This document shows, in pieces, positions 1 through 11,518 of a DNA stretch of 64,000 nucleotides. The notes under the pieces were generated by a model. That model ran no database searches. It was not told where the DNA came from and worked only from the letters and a program-made list of their open reading frames with translations. The position numbers and the translations under genes were made by a program. Every line of letters starts with the position of its first letter. Position 1 is the stretch's first letter. Source of the stretch: Molossus alvarezi (taxonomy: Eukaryota > Chordata > Mammalia > Chiroptera > Molossidae); the NCBI GenBank assembly GCA_037176705.1, contig CM073889.1, positions 107,091,890-107,155,889 on the forward strand. Reading direction: 5' to 3'.

Positions 1-37
1 CCTGGCATGATACAAGACACATTCATAATAGCTAGTT

Positions 38-160
38 ACTGAGCACCCAGTCTGCAGCAGGCACCTGTGCAGGCACCTGTGCTATCTCAGCCCCCTAATC
101 AGTCAGCTGCGTCCTGGCCCTGTTCCCCTTTGGCAGGTGAGGAAACTGCAGCGTTGCTCT
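38..160 (-). repeat. MIR-class SINE remnant
   Basis: TTACTGAGCACCCAGTCTGC, a doubled GGCACCTGTGC and GGTGAGGAAACTGCA are the reverse of the MIR core and 3' part. Confidence 0.55.
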
Positions 161-1767
161 GCACTCCCTGCAGCTTCGTGAAATCCGATCAAACTTGCTT
201 CCTGCTGTCACTTGGGGACACAGGTGGAATGTTTTAATTTCACACTGCTAAAAGTATCAAGTCTTGAATTCACACCTATCTTCCAATCAGTGTGTTTTCA
301 TCCTTTCACATGGTCTTCTTGTGCTACAAAACAAGGAAGATTCAGAAGTGGTGCTGGGAAAGGGGGGTCAAGTCAGCAAGTACTGGGTCACCTTTAAATA
401 TGGACATCTGCCGAATCCACAGGTCTGTAATTGTGAAATGGCTTGGAGCTGCGGTGTGAAATACTTAGATGAGAAGAAATGAATTTTTCCCTACAGTGGG
501 TCTTTAGAAATACTATAATATTAGGGTTCATCTAGCCAAGGCGTATTACCTCACTGACGTTGCATGCAAAATGCTATTTATATGTGCATCTGTGTTTCTG
601 TTCTGAGAAAAGGATTCACAGATTTCGTTCAATTCTCAAAAAATAGTTATTAAAATGAAAATGAATGAGATGGATTGGAAGGAAAATGAAAATGGATTAT
701 TCAGTTTGTTAGAATAAATTACATATCTGTTATTATTATTTTTAGACACAATAGAGTTATATTGTCATTATCAGTGCAGTTATAATAGCACCAAATAGAA
801 GCCTCAGTTACATGTAATCTGAGGACTATTTTAATCCTGTGAAACACTGCATTTAGTTTTGTGTGGTGCTGTTGGACTCCATTTGGTGGCGGTCCGCTGT
901 CGTGAAAATGTTCCTCCAAAGACTCCCTGTGCTTCCTGACCACGCATGTTTTACCTAATGGATATGTTCATATTAGTTGAAGATGATATTACAATGAATT
1001 TATTTCCTAAATTTTAAGATAAGAAAGTTAAACCAAATCTGAAATGTTTTAGCAGCAAGATTAGGACAAAGTCACTGACTTGCAACTAATAGCAAAACTA
1101 GTCCTGAAGCATCATGCCACGGTCAAGGATAAGCAGTGACAGGGGCGTGTATGTTTTCGTGGTTCACGGACAGTCATCAGACTGTGGTGCTGAGCTGCTG
1201 CGCCACAGAGACTGCCTTTCTCTGGACTTGGCCTCGTTGTTCTACCGGCCCCCGTGGCTCTGGGGTGTAATCCCGCCTTCCTGCCTGGCTTCTTACTCCT
1301 GTCCACCTCATTTGTACTGCTGCTCACTGCACTACCTCCGCTTTTCGTGTTCTTCGCCACCGCTTCCCACGTGTGAGTTCACCTGTGGAAATGGCCTGGT
1401 TCCGGGTGCCAGATGGCTGCATCAGCGTTCCATCTTCTGTGCTTGGGGCTGTGATTCTTCACTCCGGCTGTGCACGCAAACCATACGTAGAGTGCTTTAA
1501 AAATACATGAGCATTAACCTAGAGTTCGTGTTCTGGAAGCAGGAGCTGGAATTGGGGCATCTCTGTTATTTTTAAAGCTTCATATGCAATTTTCATTTGT
1601 AGCCAAAGCAAAGAAACCCGGTATAATACGGAATCCTTTAGTTATTTTAATTAAGTGTTCTATGGTAGTTATGGTCATTAAACTATCTTAATATACAGAT
1701 TGTAATTTTCTTTGTATTTTAAAATGGAAGGGTTGATGGGAACTAAACAGAATAAATGACATTTATA

Positions 1768-3913
1768 GAGACTTCCGGTTAAGATGGCAGGAGATAAATA
1801 CGGTATCCGTCCTCCCACAACCACATCAAAGTTACAACTAAACTACAGAACAACCGTCATTCAAAACCGCCTGAAATCGAGCTGAATGGAAGTCCTACAA
1901 CTACAGAATTAAAGCAGCAGCCACAGGAGACTCGTAGGAGGGCGGAGGGGACGGGCTGGGCCCACACCCACGTGTGGCGGATAAAAATCAGGAGGACACC
2001 TCGGCTGGGAAGGTCCTCCCTGAGGAATGAGGGGTCCCCGTCCCACACCAGGTGCCCCGATCAGGGTTCCAGTGCCAGGAAGAGAATCCCCATCACTTCT
2101 GGCTGGAAAAACCAGCAGGAACTGAGGCTCAGGGAGGCTGAAGCGGCTGGAGCCCCAGGCAGCTCCCTAAAGGGCCCGCGCATGGGCTTATCGGACTCTC
2201 TCCCTCTAAGCTTGGAGGGTAGGCAGCTCGAGGGGCGCCAGAGACATACAGGGAAGAACTGAGCTGTTTGGCACTGGAGCGAGGGCTGGAGAGGGCTTTC
2301 TCCTGGACAAACGTGCTGTCAGAGGCCTTTGTTCCTTTGGTGAGCCCTTCTTTGGGGCGGCAGACAGCCCCCATATCTGGGACTTCAGCAACCTGGCTCA
2401 CACTGGTAGCCCCGCCCTGGTGACTCTCTGAGGCCCTGCCCCACCCAACTTTCAGGCCCACCCAAGCTGTTGCCAGTTGCTTAACCATAGGATTGGCCTG
2501 TCTTGGATCCTGCTTCAGGTTTTTCCTAAATTCTTTCAAACGAGCAGCATCTGGTCTCAGCTAGCCCCATACCTTTTGTTAAGCAATACACAGAAACAAA
2601 CACAGAGAGGCAGCCAAAATGAGGAGACAAAGAAACAGGTCCCAAATGAAAGAACAGAACAAAACCCCAAGAAAAGAACTAAGCGAAATGGAGATAAGCA
2701 ACCTAACAGATGCTGAGTTCAAAATACTGCTTATAAGGATGCTCAATGAACTTAATGAGAACCTCAGTAAACTTAGTGAGGGCCTCAAGAGCATAATAAA
2801 GGACCAGTCAGAAATGATGGATGCACAGTCAGAAATGAAGGAGGCATTAGCTGAAATAAAAAATAATTTACATAGAGTCAATAGTAGAGTACGTAAATCC
2901 AAAAAGCAAACCGTCGATTTGGAATATAAGGAAGCAAAAAACGCCCAATCAGAACAGCAAAAAGGAAAAAGAATCCAAAAACATGAGGATAGTGTAAGGA
3001 GCCTCTGGGACAACTTCAAGGTGCCAACATTCGCATCTTGAGGGTACCAGAGGAAGAGCGAGAACAAGAAATTGAAAACCTGTTTGAAACCATAATGGCA
3101 GAAAACTTTCCTAACTTGGTGAAGGAAACAGACATACAAGTCCAGGAAGCACAGAGAGTCCCAAACAAGATGAACCCCAAGAGGCCCACACCAAGACACA
3201 TCATCATCAAAATGCAAAAGGTTCAAGACAAAGAATCTTAAAAGCAGCAAGAGAAAGGCAGCTAGTTACCTACAAGGGAGTTCCCATAAGGCTATCAGCT
3301 GATTTCTCAAAAGAAACTTTGCAGGCCAGAAGGGAGTGGCAAGAAATATTCAGAGTGATGAAAAGCAAGAACCTACAACCAAGATTACTCTATCCAGCAA
3401 AGCTGTCATTTAGAATCGATGGCCATATATAGAGTTTCCCAGACAAGAAAAAGTTAAAGGAGTTCATCACCACCAAACCGTTATTATATGAAATGATGAA
3501 GGGTCTTTTTGAAGAAAAAGATAAAATATATGAACAAACAAAATGGCAATGAATACATATCTATCAACAATGGAATCTACAAACAAAATGAACAGGTAGA
3601 ACAGAAACATTCTCGTAGATACAGAGAACATTTTGTTGGTTGCCAGATGGGAGGGGGGTTGGGGAAATGGGTGAAAAAGGTGAAGGGATTAAGAAGTACA
3701 AATTCATTGCTAGACTGACAAACTTCAAAGGGAAAGGGGTTGGGGGGGGTGGGAAGAAATAAACCAAAGAACTTATATGCATAACCAATGGACACAGACA
3801 ATAGTGTGGGAAAAGGCGGGAGGGGGGCGGGAGTGGGGAGGAGGGGTCAAGGGGGGGAAAAATGAGGAACATCTGTAATACATTCTACATTCAACAATAA
3901 AGATTTTTTTAAA
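1768..3913 (+). mobile_element. HAL1 (half-LINE-1) retrotransposon, nearly full length
   Basis: The element is bounded by a perfect 14-bp direct repeat, AAATGACATTTATA, at 1754-1767 and 3914-3927. It starts near GAGACTTCCGGTTAAGATGG, a typical LINE 5' end, and has about 850 bp of GC-rich 5' UTR. An ORF1 reading starts at 2619. There is no ORF2: after ORF1 it runs through a G-rich 3' UTR to AATAAAG and a short A-rich tail. An L1 with ORF1 but no ORF2 is the definition of HAL1. The length of about 2.15 kb fits that group. Its transposition would have needed ORF2 protein supplied by an active L1. Confidence 0.85.
2619..3552 (+). pseudogene. HAL1/LINE-1 ORF1p-like reading frame, broken
   Basis: LINE-1 ORF1 protein is an RNA-binding trimer with coiled coil, RRM and C-terminal domains. 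The Met at 2619 opens a lysine- and glutamate-rich, coiled-coil-like N-terminus. The RRM-like part reads EREQEIENLFETIMAENFP and the C-terminal part contains ETLQARREWQEIF. Three lesions are visible: a frameshift near 3019-3024, a second near 3230-3234, and an in-frame TAG at 3430-3432. The third frame ends at TGA 3550-3552. The copy therefore cannot make a full ORF1p. Confidence 0.85.
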
Positions 3914-4029
3914 AAATGACATTTATATTACTCTCAGCTAATTCTTCAGGTAGCTCAACCTTTTGATCAGCATTTTATTCTGGATTGCACAGGTTTCAGT
4001 CTTGACATCACCACAAAGTAACTGTGACC

Positions 4030-4180
4030 TCAGTGCTTAGTGGCTTAGTTTCTTTAAAAATGGGAATAATGATAGCATTGACGTCATGGAATTATGGTGA
4101 GGACTAAGTAAATAATGTATGTAAAGCACTTAGAAAGTGCCTGAAACACATGTTTTAGTTGAATGTCAGTAGTTATTATT
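4030..4180 (+). repeat. MIR-class SINE remnant
   Basis: It reads TAGTTTCTTTAAAAATGGGA, GATAGCATTGACGTCATGGA and GTAAAGCACTTAGAAAGTGC in MIR order. Confidence 0.7.
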
Positions 4181-4269
4181 GTTACAAAGAAACGTTTGTA
4201 GAAGAATAAGGAAAGGAAATAGCTCCTTTAAAGCATTGCCATCTAATAGGAGATTTATGTGTGTATATA

Positions 4270-4410
4270 CTGCTTTTAAAAATCTTCCTAAGAACCTTAG
4301 GAGGTAGGTGTTACTGTCAACATTTTATATATGAGTGAACTGATAACAAAAATTAAGTGACTTCCTTAAGATTATCTGTGTTGTGAGGGATTTGAATCCA
4401 GATGCATTTT
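4270..4410 (-). repeat. MIR-class SINE remnant
   Basis: GGAGGTAGGTGTTACTGTCA, a shifted ATTTTATATATGAGTGAACTG and GGGATTTGAATCCAGATGC follow the MIR in reverse. Confidence 0.6.
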
Positions 4411-5559
4411 CCTTCAAAGCCCAGGACATTCTTTTCTCCAATGCATATTTATTCCCACTGTTTGTGGTAAAGCACATTAGTTCTTAAAGGGTTTGTGTAA
4501 AAACATGCTAAAACACCAAGTTTTTAATAATTATTTATTTGTAATTGGTTGAATATCTATATGTTTCTTTCTCATTTTAACTACATCAACATATGAAGCT
4601 CAGATCAGATGGAAATTTTTACTACTCTTCTGTTTTTGCTTGTAAATAATTTATGTTGTATAACAGCTTCATCATTTTTAACAGAGATCTGACACTTGCA
4701 TTACAGGCCCTATTTGATGATGTAATCCCATCCTTGTTCTCCAAAAATAACTTTAATTTGCAATCACTTTTTGTTAATTCACTACACTGATGGGTTTTAG
4801 GTTCCTCTTCCATAAAACAAGCAAGTTGGACAAGGTTATTTCTAAGGCCACTTCCATCTAAAATTGCAGGGTTCTATGCAATTTTTAATGTGATTTATTC
4901 TCACTCTAGCTAAAGAGTGCTCATGTTCATTGCTGCCACTTGAACTTGCTTTTCCTATTTTGCTTGCTCTGTACCAATTGTTCTGGCTGGTTTTGTAGGT
5001 TCCAGTCCACAGCTCTGCCATATGTTTGAAGCTGAGCACCTTCAAAGTACTTTTGTGCCATCCCTCCTTACGGCCCTCCTGCCAGCTGACTAGGCTGCAG
5101 TTATGCTTACATCACTATTCTCCACCCATATCCAGCCTCATAGACTCATGTTACGTTGAATTTAGATCAGTATCTAAGTATAACGTCCCTGGTAGTTTGA
5201 GAACTGTCTTTTAGGAATGTAGTGTGAAGTCAGTATAACAACTTTTTGGTCTAGAATGTGATGAAGCTTTGGCATAAGACTCTGCCAACCATCTAATGTA
5301 TGTATTAGTTACCTTGATTCAATTTTCAATTCTAGTTCAGTTTTTAATGTTCTCGATTTCTTGTACCAGGTCACCTGAGTGTAGTAGAGTCAGTGACAGG
5401 TTTTAGCATTATATTGCCAGTGGCGAACTTCTGCCCCCATTTTTTGTTTGTTCGTTTGTTTGTTTTTTGCATAGGACATTCCTATTTCTGATTTTTAAAA
5501 TAATTTTATTCTGAAGTTTTCTGACAGTTCTGCAGAATGGTTCTTTCGAATTTTTCTTT

Positions 5560-5736
5560 TTCCTTTTTTCAATTACAGTTGACATTCAGTATTGTTTTAT
5601 TATAATTCTAGGTATACAGCATAGTGGTTAGACATTTATTTAATTTACAAAGTGATCCTTCTGTTAAGTCTAGTACCCACCTGGCACCATACGTGGTTAT
5701 TACAATATTAACTATGTACCCTTGTACTGTAGTGTC
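5560..5736 (-). mobile_element. L1M-type 3' UTR fragment
   Basis: Read on the minus strand, this resembles the 3' UTR of older mammalian L1 families. On the plus strand the landmarks are AATTACAGTTGACATTCAGT, TATACAGCATAGTGGTTAGA and GTTATTACAATATTAACTAT. A Ves SINE abuts its right end, so the rest may have been lost. Confidence 0.65.
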
Positions 5737-5988
5737 TTTTTTTTTTTTAATCCTCACCCAAGGACATTTTTCCATTTTTTGTTCAGATAGAGTGGGAGGG
5801 AAGAAGGGAGAGAGAGAGAGAGAGAGACATCAACGTGAAAGGGACACATCGAGTGGTTGTCACCCGCATGACCCAACCAGGACCCGGGACAAACTGCAAC
5901 CAAGGTACATGCCCTCAGCGGGAACCGAACCCGGGTCTCTCTGGACCGCAAGCCGACGCTCTAACCGCTGAGCAAAACTGGCCAGGGC
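5737..5988 (-). mobile_element. Ves SINE, subfamily 1
   Basis: A T run and TCCTCACCCAAGGACATTTT mark the 3' tail on the left. The tRNA-derived head ends in GGCCAGGGC on the right. Subfamily 1 is recognised by the CACATCGAGTGG and GGACATTTTTCC blocks. A long GA tract sits in the middle. Only a 5-bp AGTGT flanks both sides, so the target duplication is uncertain. Confidence 0.93.
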
Positions 5989-8238
5989 AGTGTATGTCTT
6001 AATATGTGTGTGCTCCAGGGTCATTCTAATGAACATATTTAATTCTGTAAGTTCAACAATTCCATATCAGAAGGAAACAACAGAGAACATCTAGTCTTAA
6101 TTCCTTTAGGAAGCTGCAGAGGTATTGATGATTCTTTTAGAAAGACTTTCAGTGAGAAGTGACCTGAAGCATTTCGTGAAGTTGTTTGCAGATTCCCTGT
6201 CATGGGAATTCCCGTCCTTAGAAAACACAAGTTCTAGGACGCTGTTGAAAGGGTGCCTAGTGTCTAGGTCTTTTTTTTTCACTTTGGTCTCTGTGATGAC
6301 AGCAAGTGCTAGTGAATGTCTTGGTGCCAACCAGCCCGCTAGAGGACTCGAACGCCTGTAGGAAACCAGAGTGGAGGGCTCTGGCCCCGGGCCTTGGGTT
6401 TTCAGTTATGTGCTGGGGCTGCGTACAGGCGGTGGTGACTTCACGCCTGGGCTCCCAACACCTCTTCACGGGCAGCAGCTCCGACTTGTGTGTTTTAGAA
6501 CTGACCTTTGGCATCCCGGCGTATCTACAAAGAGCGAGTGCCAAAGACAGGGCTAGACTCTCCAAAAACAGAAACAAAGAAATAAGTAATCGGATAAATA
6601 AAACCCTAGGAACTCTAGACACTAGAACTCAGATAGCCTTCAAAACCTCAGTAATGGAAATTGTTGATTTCCCACCTGAAGCTGCTCTGCGTGTGCCCTT
6701 CCCTCACAGCTGGGATCATTCTTTCTTTCCAGTTTCTTCCGTTATTCCTAATTTCTCTCTTCCTCTCACACACAACTTCTAATCCATCAGGAAGTCTTAC
6801 CGCTTCTACTTTTAAAATATATTAAAAATTCAGCTGCTTCCTTCCATCTTTATTATCACCCTGGCGGGCTACGAGGTTCTTTCCAGCTTCTAGTGAGTTT
6901 TAACACAGCAGCCGCCGTGCTAGTGACGCTTTTAAAACCCAAGGTAGGTCATGTCACCCAGGGGTAGCCAGATGATTAATCAGCAAGACAAATACTCAAA
7001 AATCAGTGGCTTTTCTATATACTAGTGAGCAAGATAGAGAATGTAGAAAATCACTATTTTATATTTTGAGAGACTGACCAAGAAATTGTTCTCTATTTTG
7101 TTTCTTTCTGAGAAGTACTCTTATCATAATTGTATAGATCCCTGGGCAAGGTAGTCCTATAGCTACTGAAAGGGGTAGATTTACAAGAGAACTGCCCCAG
7201 GCCTCAGAAAATCTGCTCTGCCTGTGTGTGGTCAGTAAACACAACTAACCCCTTTTGCATTTACAGATAAATAAATGGTGATTAGCAACTGTTGTCCCAG
7301 ATTTGCATTTCAATGGCCTAGTAATGTCCCATCACTTACTTCCTACTTCACAGGGATGGTAGTGATAAGGAATAATTAATGATTTGTTAATGAGATCAGA
7401 TCTTTGATTATAATGTACAATAGATGTACAAATTCTATATTTAACTTTTATTTGCCTTTTAATTGCTATGGATTTCTGGGCCTGCTACTCGCTACTTTAT
7501 CAGACTGAAGAAATGGTTCCTATAATCTCTTATCCTCAGTCCCAGTAGACATTACAGTGTATTTTCTCCAAAACAGAAAAGGCGGTCCAGTTCCATCAGA
7601 CGTGGTAAAACCTGCAGGCCCCATCTCCGCCGTGGTTGTCGGTCCCCGGGACGCGTTCTAGGAGCTAGAGAGGATGGACACAGCAAGCAGAGGGCTCGCT
7701 GGTGTCTTTATGTTGAATGCTTTCAAGGGGATCGCTGTTGGTAGGTGGAGGGTTCTTTGCACTTTTAAGCACAAGAAAAGAATTGAAGGCCAAGAGAAGG
7801 TAATGTTTTAAACCCGAGCTCATTTAAAATTTGACTTTGCCTGAAGGACCATCACATCACAGAGCAGGCGGCTCAGAACGTCGCCAGTGTGGGCTCTGTG
7901 CCTCCCAGAGCGTCCTACGGCAGCTGGCTGGAGCGGAGCAGGTCCTTCTGGGAAGAGAAGCGTTCTGGGCAGTAGCACAAGTCCTAAAATATTGATGTGG
8001 CCACTCTGAAAGTATAGTCATATTATGTAGTTATAGGCAGTATGTCATTCAAGCCGTTTTCATTGCCCAGAAATCATTATGCTGAACCTATAGGTTGTCA
8101 ATCAAGTTCATTTTGGTAACTGCAAAGTAGACTGTGCCTTTGTGGACATGCACATATAATTATATAATATGCTTATTCAATAGATGTAAAAGATTAAAAA
8201 GTTAGTCTTTATATTTGGTGCCTCCCTTATAGTCACCT

Positions 8239-8932
8239 TGAAACAGGCCAGTAAGCCAGGACAAGGGGAACAGGGAAATGGACTGAGAGCTGAGCAAACT
8301 GACAGCCGTGTGCAGAGGCCACCTCCTAGAGATCACAGCTAGGCCTCAGGTGTATTTCAGCCCCAGACCCAGAAAAGCAGCAAAACCAGGACCATCTGCA
8401 ATGACTAATGACCCCTTGCCCTGACACTGACCAATCAGTGAGGACCCTGACCCTGGAGGAGCACACCTAGAAATATCCTGCTGAAACCCTCCCCTGAGAC
8501 CTCCCCCCTCAAGATTCCACCTGCAAGATAGAAATTAAAGCCTCAAGACTAAGGACCCAGTGAGCATTCTCCTTCCTGGGACCATACCCCCCCTTTTCTT
8601 CCGCCACAGGCCTGCATCTCCTAGGCTCTAGGGACCCCGTGAGGCTTGCAACCAGGGCAGCAGTGGGCAGTGGCAGCTCATCCCAGACCAACCCCCTGAA
8701 CCTGTCCCCAAGACCCCCTTTCTCTGACTTCTCAGTGAGCCAAAGCAGCCCAGCCTGGGCTCATGTCCCCAGCCCTTCCTTCTTTCACTGTCCCCAGCTT
8801 TAATAAACGTCCTCCAAAATTCACCTGGACTTGTGTTGTGAATCTTTTCCTGCATGAAGTCAAGGACCCACACACAACTGGCTGGACTTAGGCAGACCCG
8901 CTCAGGGCCAGGTCCCCTTTCTGGTAAAAACA
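8239..8932 (+). mobile_element. Endogenous retrovirus LTR, probably solo, ERV1-like
   Basis: The order of signals is that of a gammaretrovirus-like LTR. There is a C-rich U3 with CTGACCAATCAGTG (a CCAAT box) near 8429, a weak TATA-like patch near 8527-8540, a polyadenylation signal TTTAATAAACG at about 8801, and a U5 with TTGTGTTGTGAATC and CCTGCATGAAGTCAAGGACC. A plausible 3' end is TGGTAAAAACA at 8932. I see no gag, pol or env reading next to it and no second LTR. The TG start near 8239 and the target duplication are not proven. Family is assigned by architecture only. Confidence 0.6.
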
Positions 8933-9991
8933 GTGCACACAGATGGAAGCCCCCATGAGACTCTTCTTCTTAGTATATGCTGCACATGTGGTAGGAGTAA
9001 GGCCTGTGATGTAGCAACTGTTAGCCTGCAGCCATGACAGTGCTGTTCTTGAAAGTCAAAGTGGTCAAATATAGGCCAATCTCAGAGAGATTGTGGGTTC
9101 AGTGCCCGCCACCACAATAAAGTGAGACTAACCTTTTTGTTGTTGGAGGGACTTGCCTTCAATTTGTAAAAAATACAATATCTGTGAAGCACAATGAAAT
9201 GAGGTCTGCCTGGATTGGACATTTCACATGGTTCAACCTAATATTAAAGTATCAGCTACGCTATGATTTGGAAGAGCACCGAGTCATTAAAGCAAATTAT
9301 ATAAGCCAGAACCCAGATTAATCACAACTGGACAAGAGACAGAAATGATGTTAAGGAAAATAAAGCTAATGAGTGATTTATGACTCGGTCCTATACTACA
9401 GTGACAGATGTGAGGTGTGCCCCCTCATCACTGCATTGACAGAAAAGACTTTGTTCGACAGATTTTTCACTCTCTGAATAATGTGTTCTTTGTCTGGGAT
9501 TATTTAACTCCTTGCAGATAACTTCTTTGACATTTGCCTATGTGGTTGCCTTCCCGACATACTTAACACTGCAGATTTTTCTTTCTAAACTCTTTGCTGC
9601 CTTTCTAACTTTTGAGTATCAAGGTGATTGCACCTTGATGGTATCGTATATTTGCACCTCATCCACCTTTGAGCTTGTGCATTTTCTATTGTACTTTTAT
9701 ATCCTGATGTTTTTCTAAAGATGAGGATTACTGAAGTCTCTCAATTCTATGAATGAAATTGTAATTAGTTTGATATTTTTAAAATAATCTTCATTCTTGT
9801 GGTAAGATATATTATTCTTTTGAGAGTTGTGTGGGTAGTGAGTATCCATTAATAAAACAGCAGCCAGTTGACATTTGTTTTTTTCCACTTGTAATAGAAG
9901 TTGGATTTTGAGTTGTTCTGTTAACCTCAATAAAAGGGCTATGGACAGCTGGTAGACCCTGGTGCCCTCTCACTGGTGGTAAGCAGTCGTT

Positions 9992-10007
9992 CCCCCCCCC
10001 CCCCCCC
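9992..10007 (+). repeat. Poly-C tract
   Basis: Sixteen Cs in a row, flanked by TCGTT and GTATTACC. Confidence 0.95.
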
Positions 10008-11011
10008 GTATTACCCAGACATGAATTTATTTAAATATTTTGATTGGACCTAGACTGATTTCACTTTGCCGTGGTTAACAATATATTTCAATTACAATGA
10101 GCTATCCTTAGTAATAATTCACAGCTTTCTATTTAAAGTACAGTAATGTAATGTTTATAAAGTTAATGGGTTGATAAGTTTTTAGAATTCTTGTGTCTTG
10201 AATATGAAAATGCAGACTAAATTTTAATACAGTATAGGTTTCAAAACATCAGCTGTTGATGAAGCTATGAATTAGAAGTGTTTTTGCACTTAAACTTAAT
10301 CACTTCCAAACTTGGTAACAACATTAGCCTCACTTTGGGGGCAATGATGTGTTTTGTGGCCTTTTGAATCCAAGATACTCAGATGATTTTACATGGGACA
10401 TTATCATGTTTAAACTACATGACCCTGTAGAAAGTAGAGATTGGCAGTTATTCCTGCCTTCTACATGTGGAAACCAAGAAAGTAATGTAGTTTAGTCCTG
10501 ACAGGCGGGGATAACCCAGTATGCAGAATCTTTTGCTCTCAATTATGATTATTAAGTCACCATGTGAAAGTTCTTGTTTGAATGCATTATCTTACTGAGG
10601 AAAGATCACTTTCAAATATCCTTTTCTTTAGCTTCTTTCCTCAAAATGCCAGAATCTTTGTGGTATGGTTATCTTCAGGTGAACTACAAAACTTTAAAAA
10701 ATTTTTTTGATTTTTTTTTTTTTATAGAACAATGAGGATTAGAAGGGATGAAGCAGGTTGAAGTAAATATTAGAGCAAGTATTCTAATGTAAGAAATTGA
10801 CATGAAGTTATGTACAAGTAGAACATGAAAGCATATAGATAGTCTCACAGATATTAAAGGATAAGTGCAGCTTAGGGTATGTAGAAGGCAGAAGTTTGAT
10901 GAAAAATAAAAGACTGAAAGTTCAAATTAAACCTGAAATCTAAGACATACTTTATCCAAAACAATTAAGAAACTCCTACATTGTATTAATTCCTTTTTTT
11001 TGTTATAAGCA

Positions 11012-11222
11012 ATTTTTTTTCTTTATTGATTTTTAGAGAGAGAAGGGAGAGGGAGAGAGAGATAGAAACATTGATGAGAGAGAACATCGATTGGCCGCCT
11101 CCTGCATGCCCCCCACTGGGGATTGGGCCCACAACTTGGGCATGTGCCCTGACTGGGAATCGAACCAGCAACCTCTTGGTGCAGGGGTTGATGCTCAACC
11201 ACTGAGCAACACTAGCCAGACT
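11012..11222 (-). mobile_element. Ves SINE, subfamily 2
   Basis: The left end is TTTTTTTTCTTTATTGATTT. The body has GAGAACATCGATTGGCCGCC and GGGCATGTGCCCTGACTGGG. The right end is ACTAGCCAGACT. This shorter type lacks the GGACATTTTTCC block. It lies head to head with the SINE at 11260, 37 bp away. No target duplication was found. Confidence 0.93.
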
Positions 11223-11259
11223 GCAGATCATGTTTGAAAGATATTGTTAAGAATTTCAG

Positions 11260-11518
11260 CCCTGGCCGGTTTGGCTCAGCGGTTAGAGCGTCCACCTGCG
11301 GTCCCGAGAGACCTGGGTTCGGTTCCCGCTAAGGGCATGTACCTCGGTTGCAGTTTGTCCCCGGCCCTGGTTGGTCGTGCGGGTGGCAGCCACTCGATGT
11401 GTCCCTTTCACATCGATGTTTCTCTCTCTCTCTCTCTCTTCCTCTCTCTCCCTCCCACTCTGTCTGTACAAAAAATGGAAAAATGTCCTCGGATGAGGAT
11501 AAAAAAAAAAAAAAAAAA
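11260..11518 (+). mobile_element. Ves SINE, subfamily 1, with target duplication
   Basis: The head CCCTGGCCGGTTTGGCTCAG carries a tRNA-type A box, and GGGTTCGGTTCCCG is the B box, so it can be read as a Pol III promoter. The tail is ATGTCCTCGGATGAGGAT plus A(20). The direct repeat AAGAATTTCAG (11249-11259 and 11519-11529) is perfect, which points to a fairly recent insertion. Confidence 0.97.

Noticed and set aside
2579..3250. 223-codon minus-strand open frame
   Set aside because: It is antisense to the HAL1 ORF1. A-rich sense codons leave few stops on the other strand. No known protein.
9040..9230. Possible DNA transposon ends (GGCCAATCTCAGAGAGATTG and CACAATGAAATGAGGTC)
   Set aside because: They resemble the two ends of a known old repeat with its middle deleted, but I could not settle the family, so it is not listed as a feature.
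8219..9234. ACCT as target duplication of the LTR (8235-8238 and about 9234)
   Set aside because: It would put over 400 bp after the polyadenylation signal, too long for R-U5. A four-base match within 1 kb is expected by chance.
11260..11340. tRNA-like A and B boxes
   Set aside because: They belong to the Ves SINE heads (also at the other fifteen copies). No complete cloverleaf or stand-alone tRNA gene was seen.
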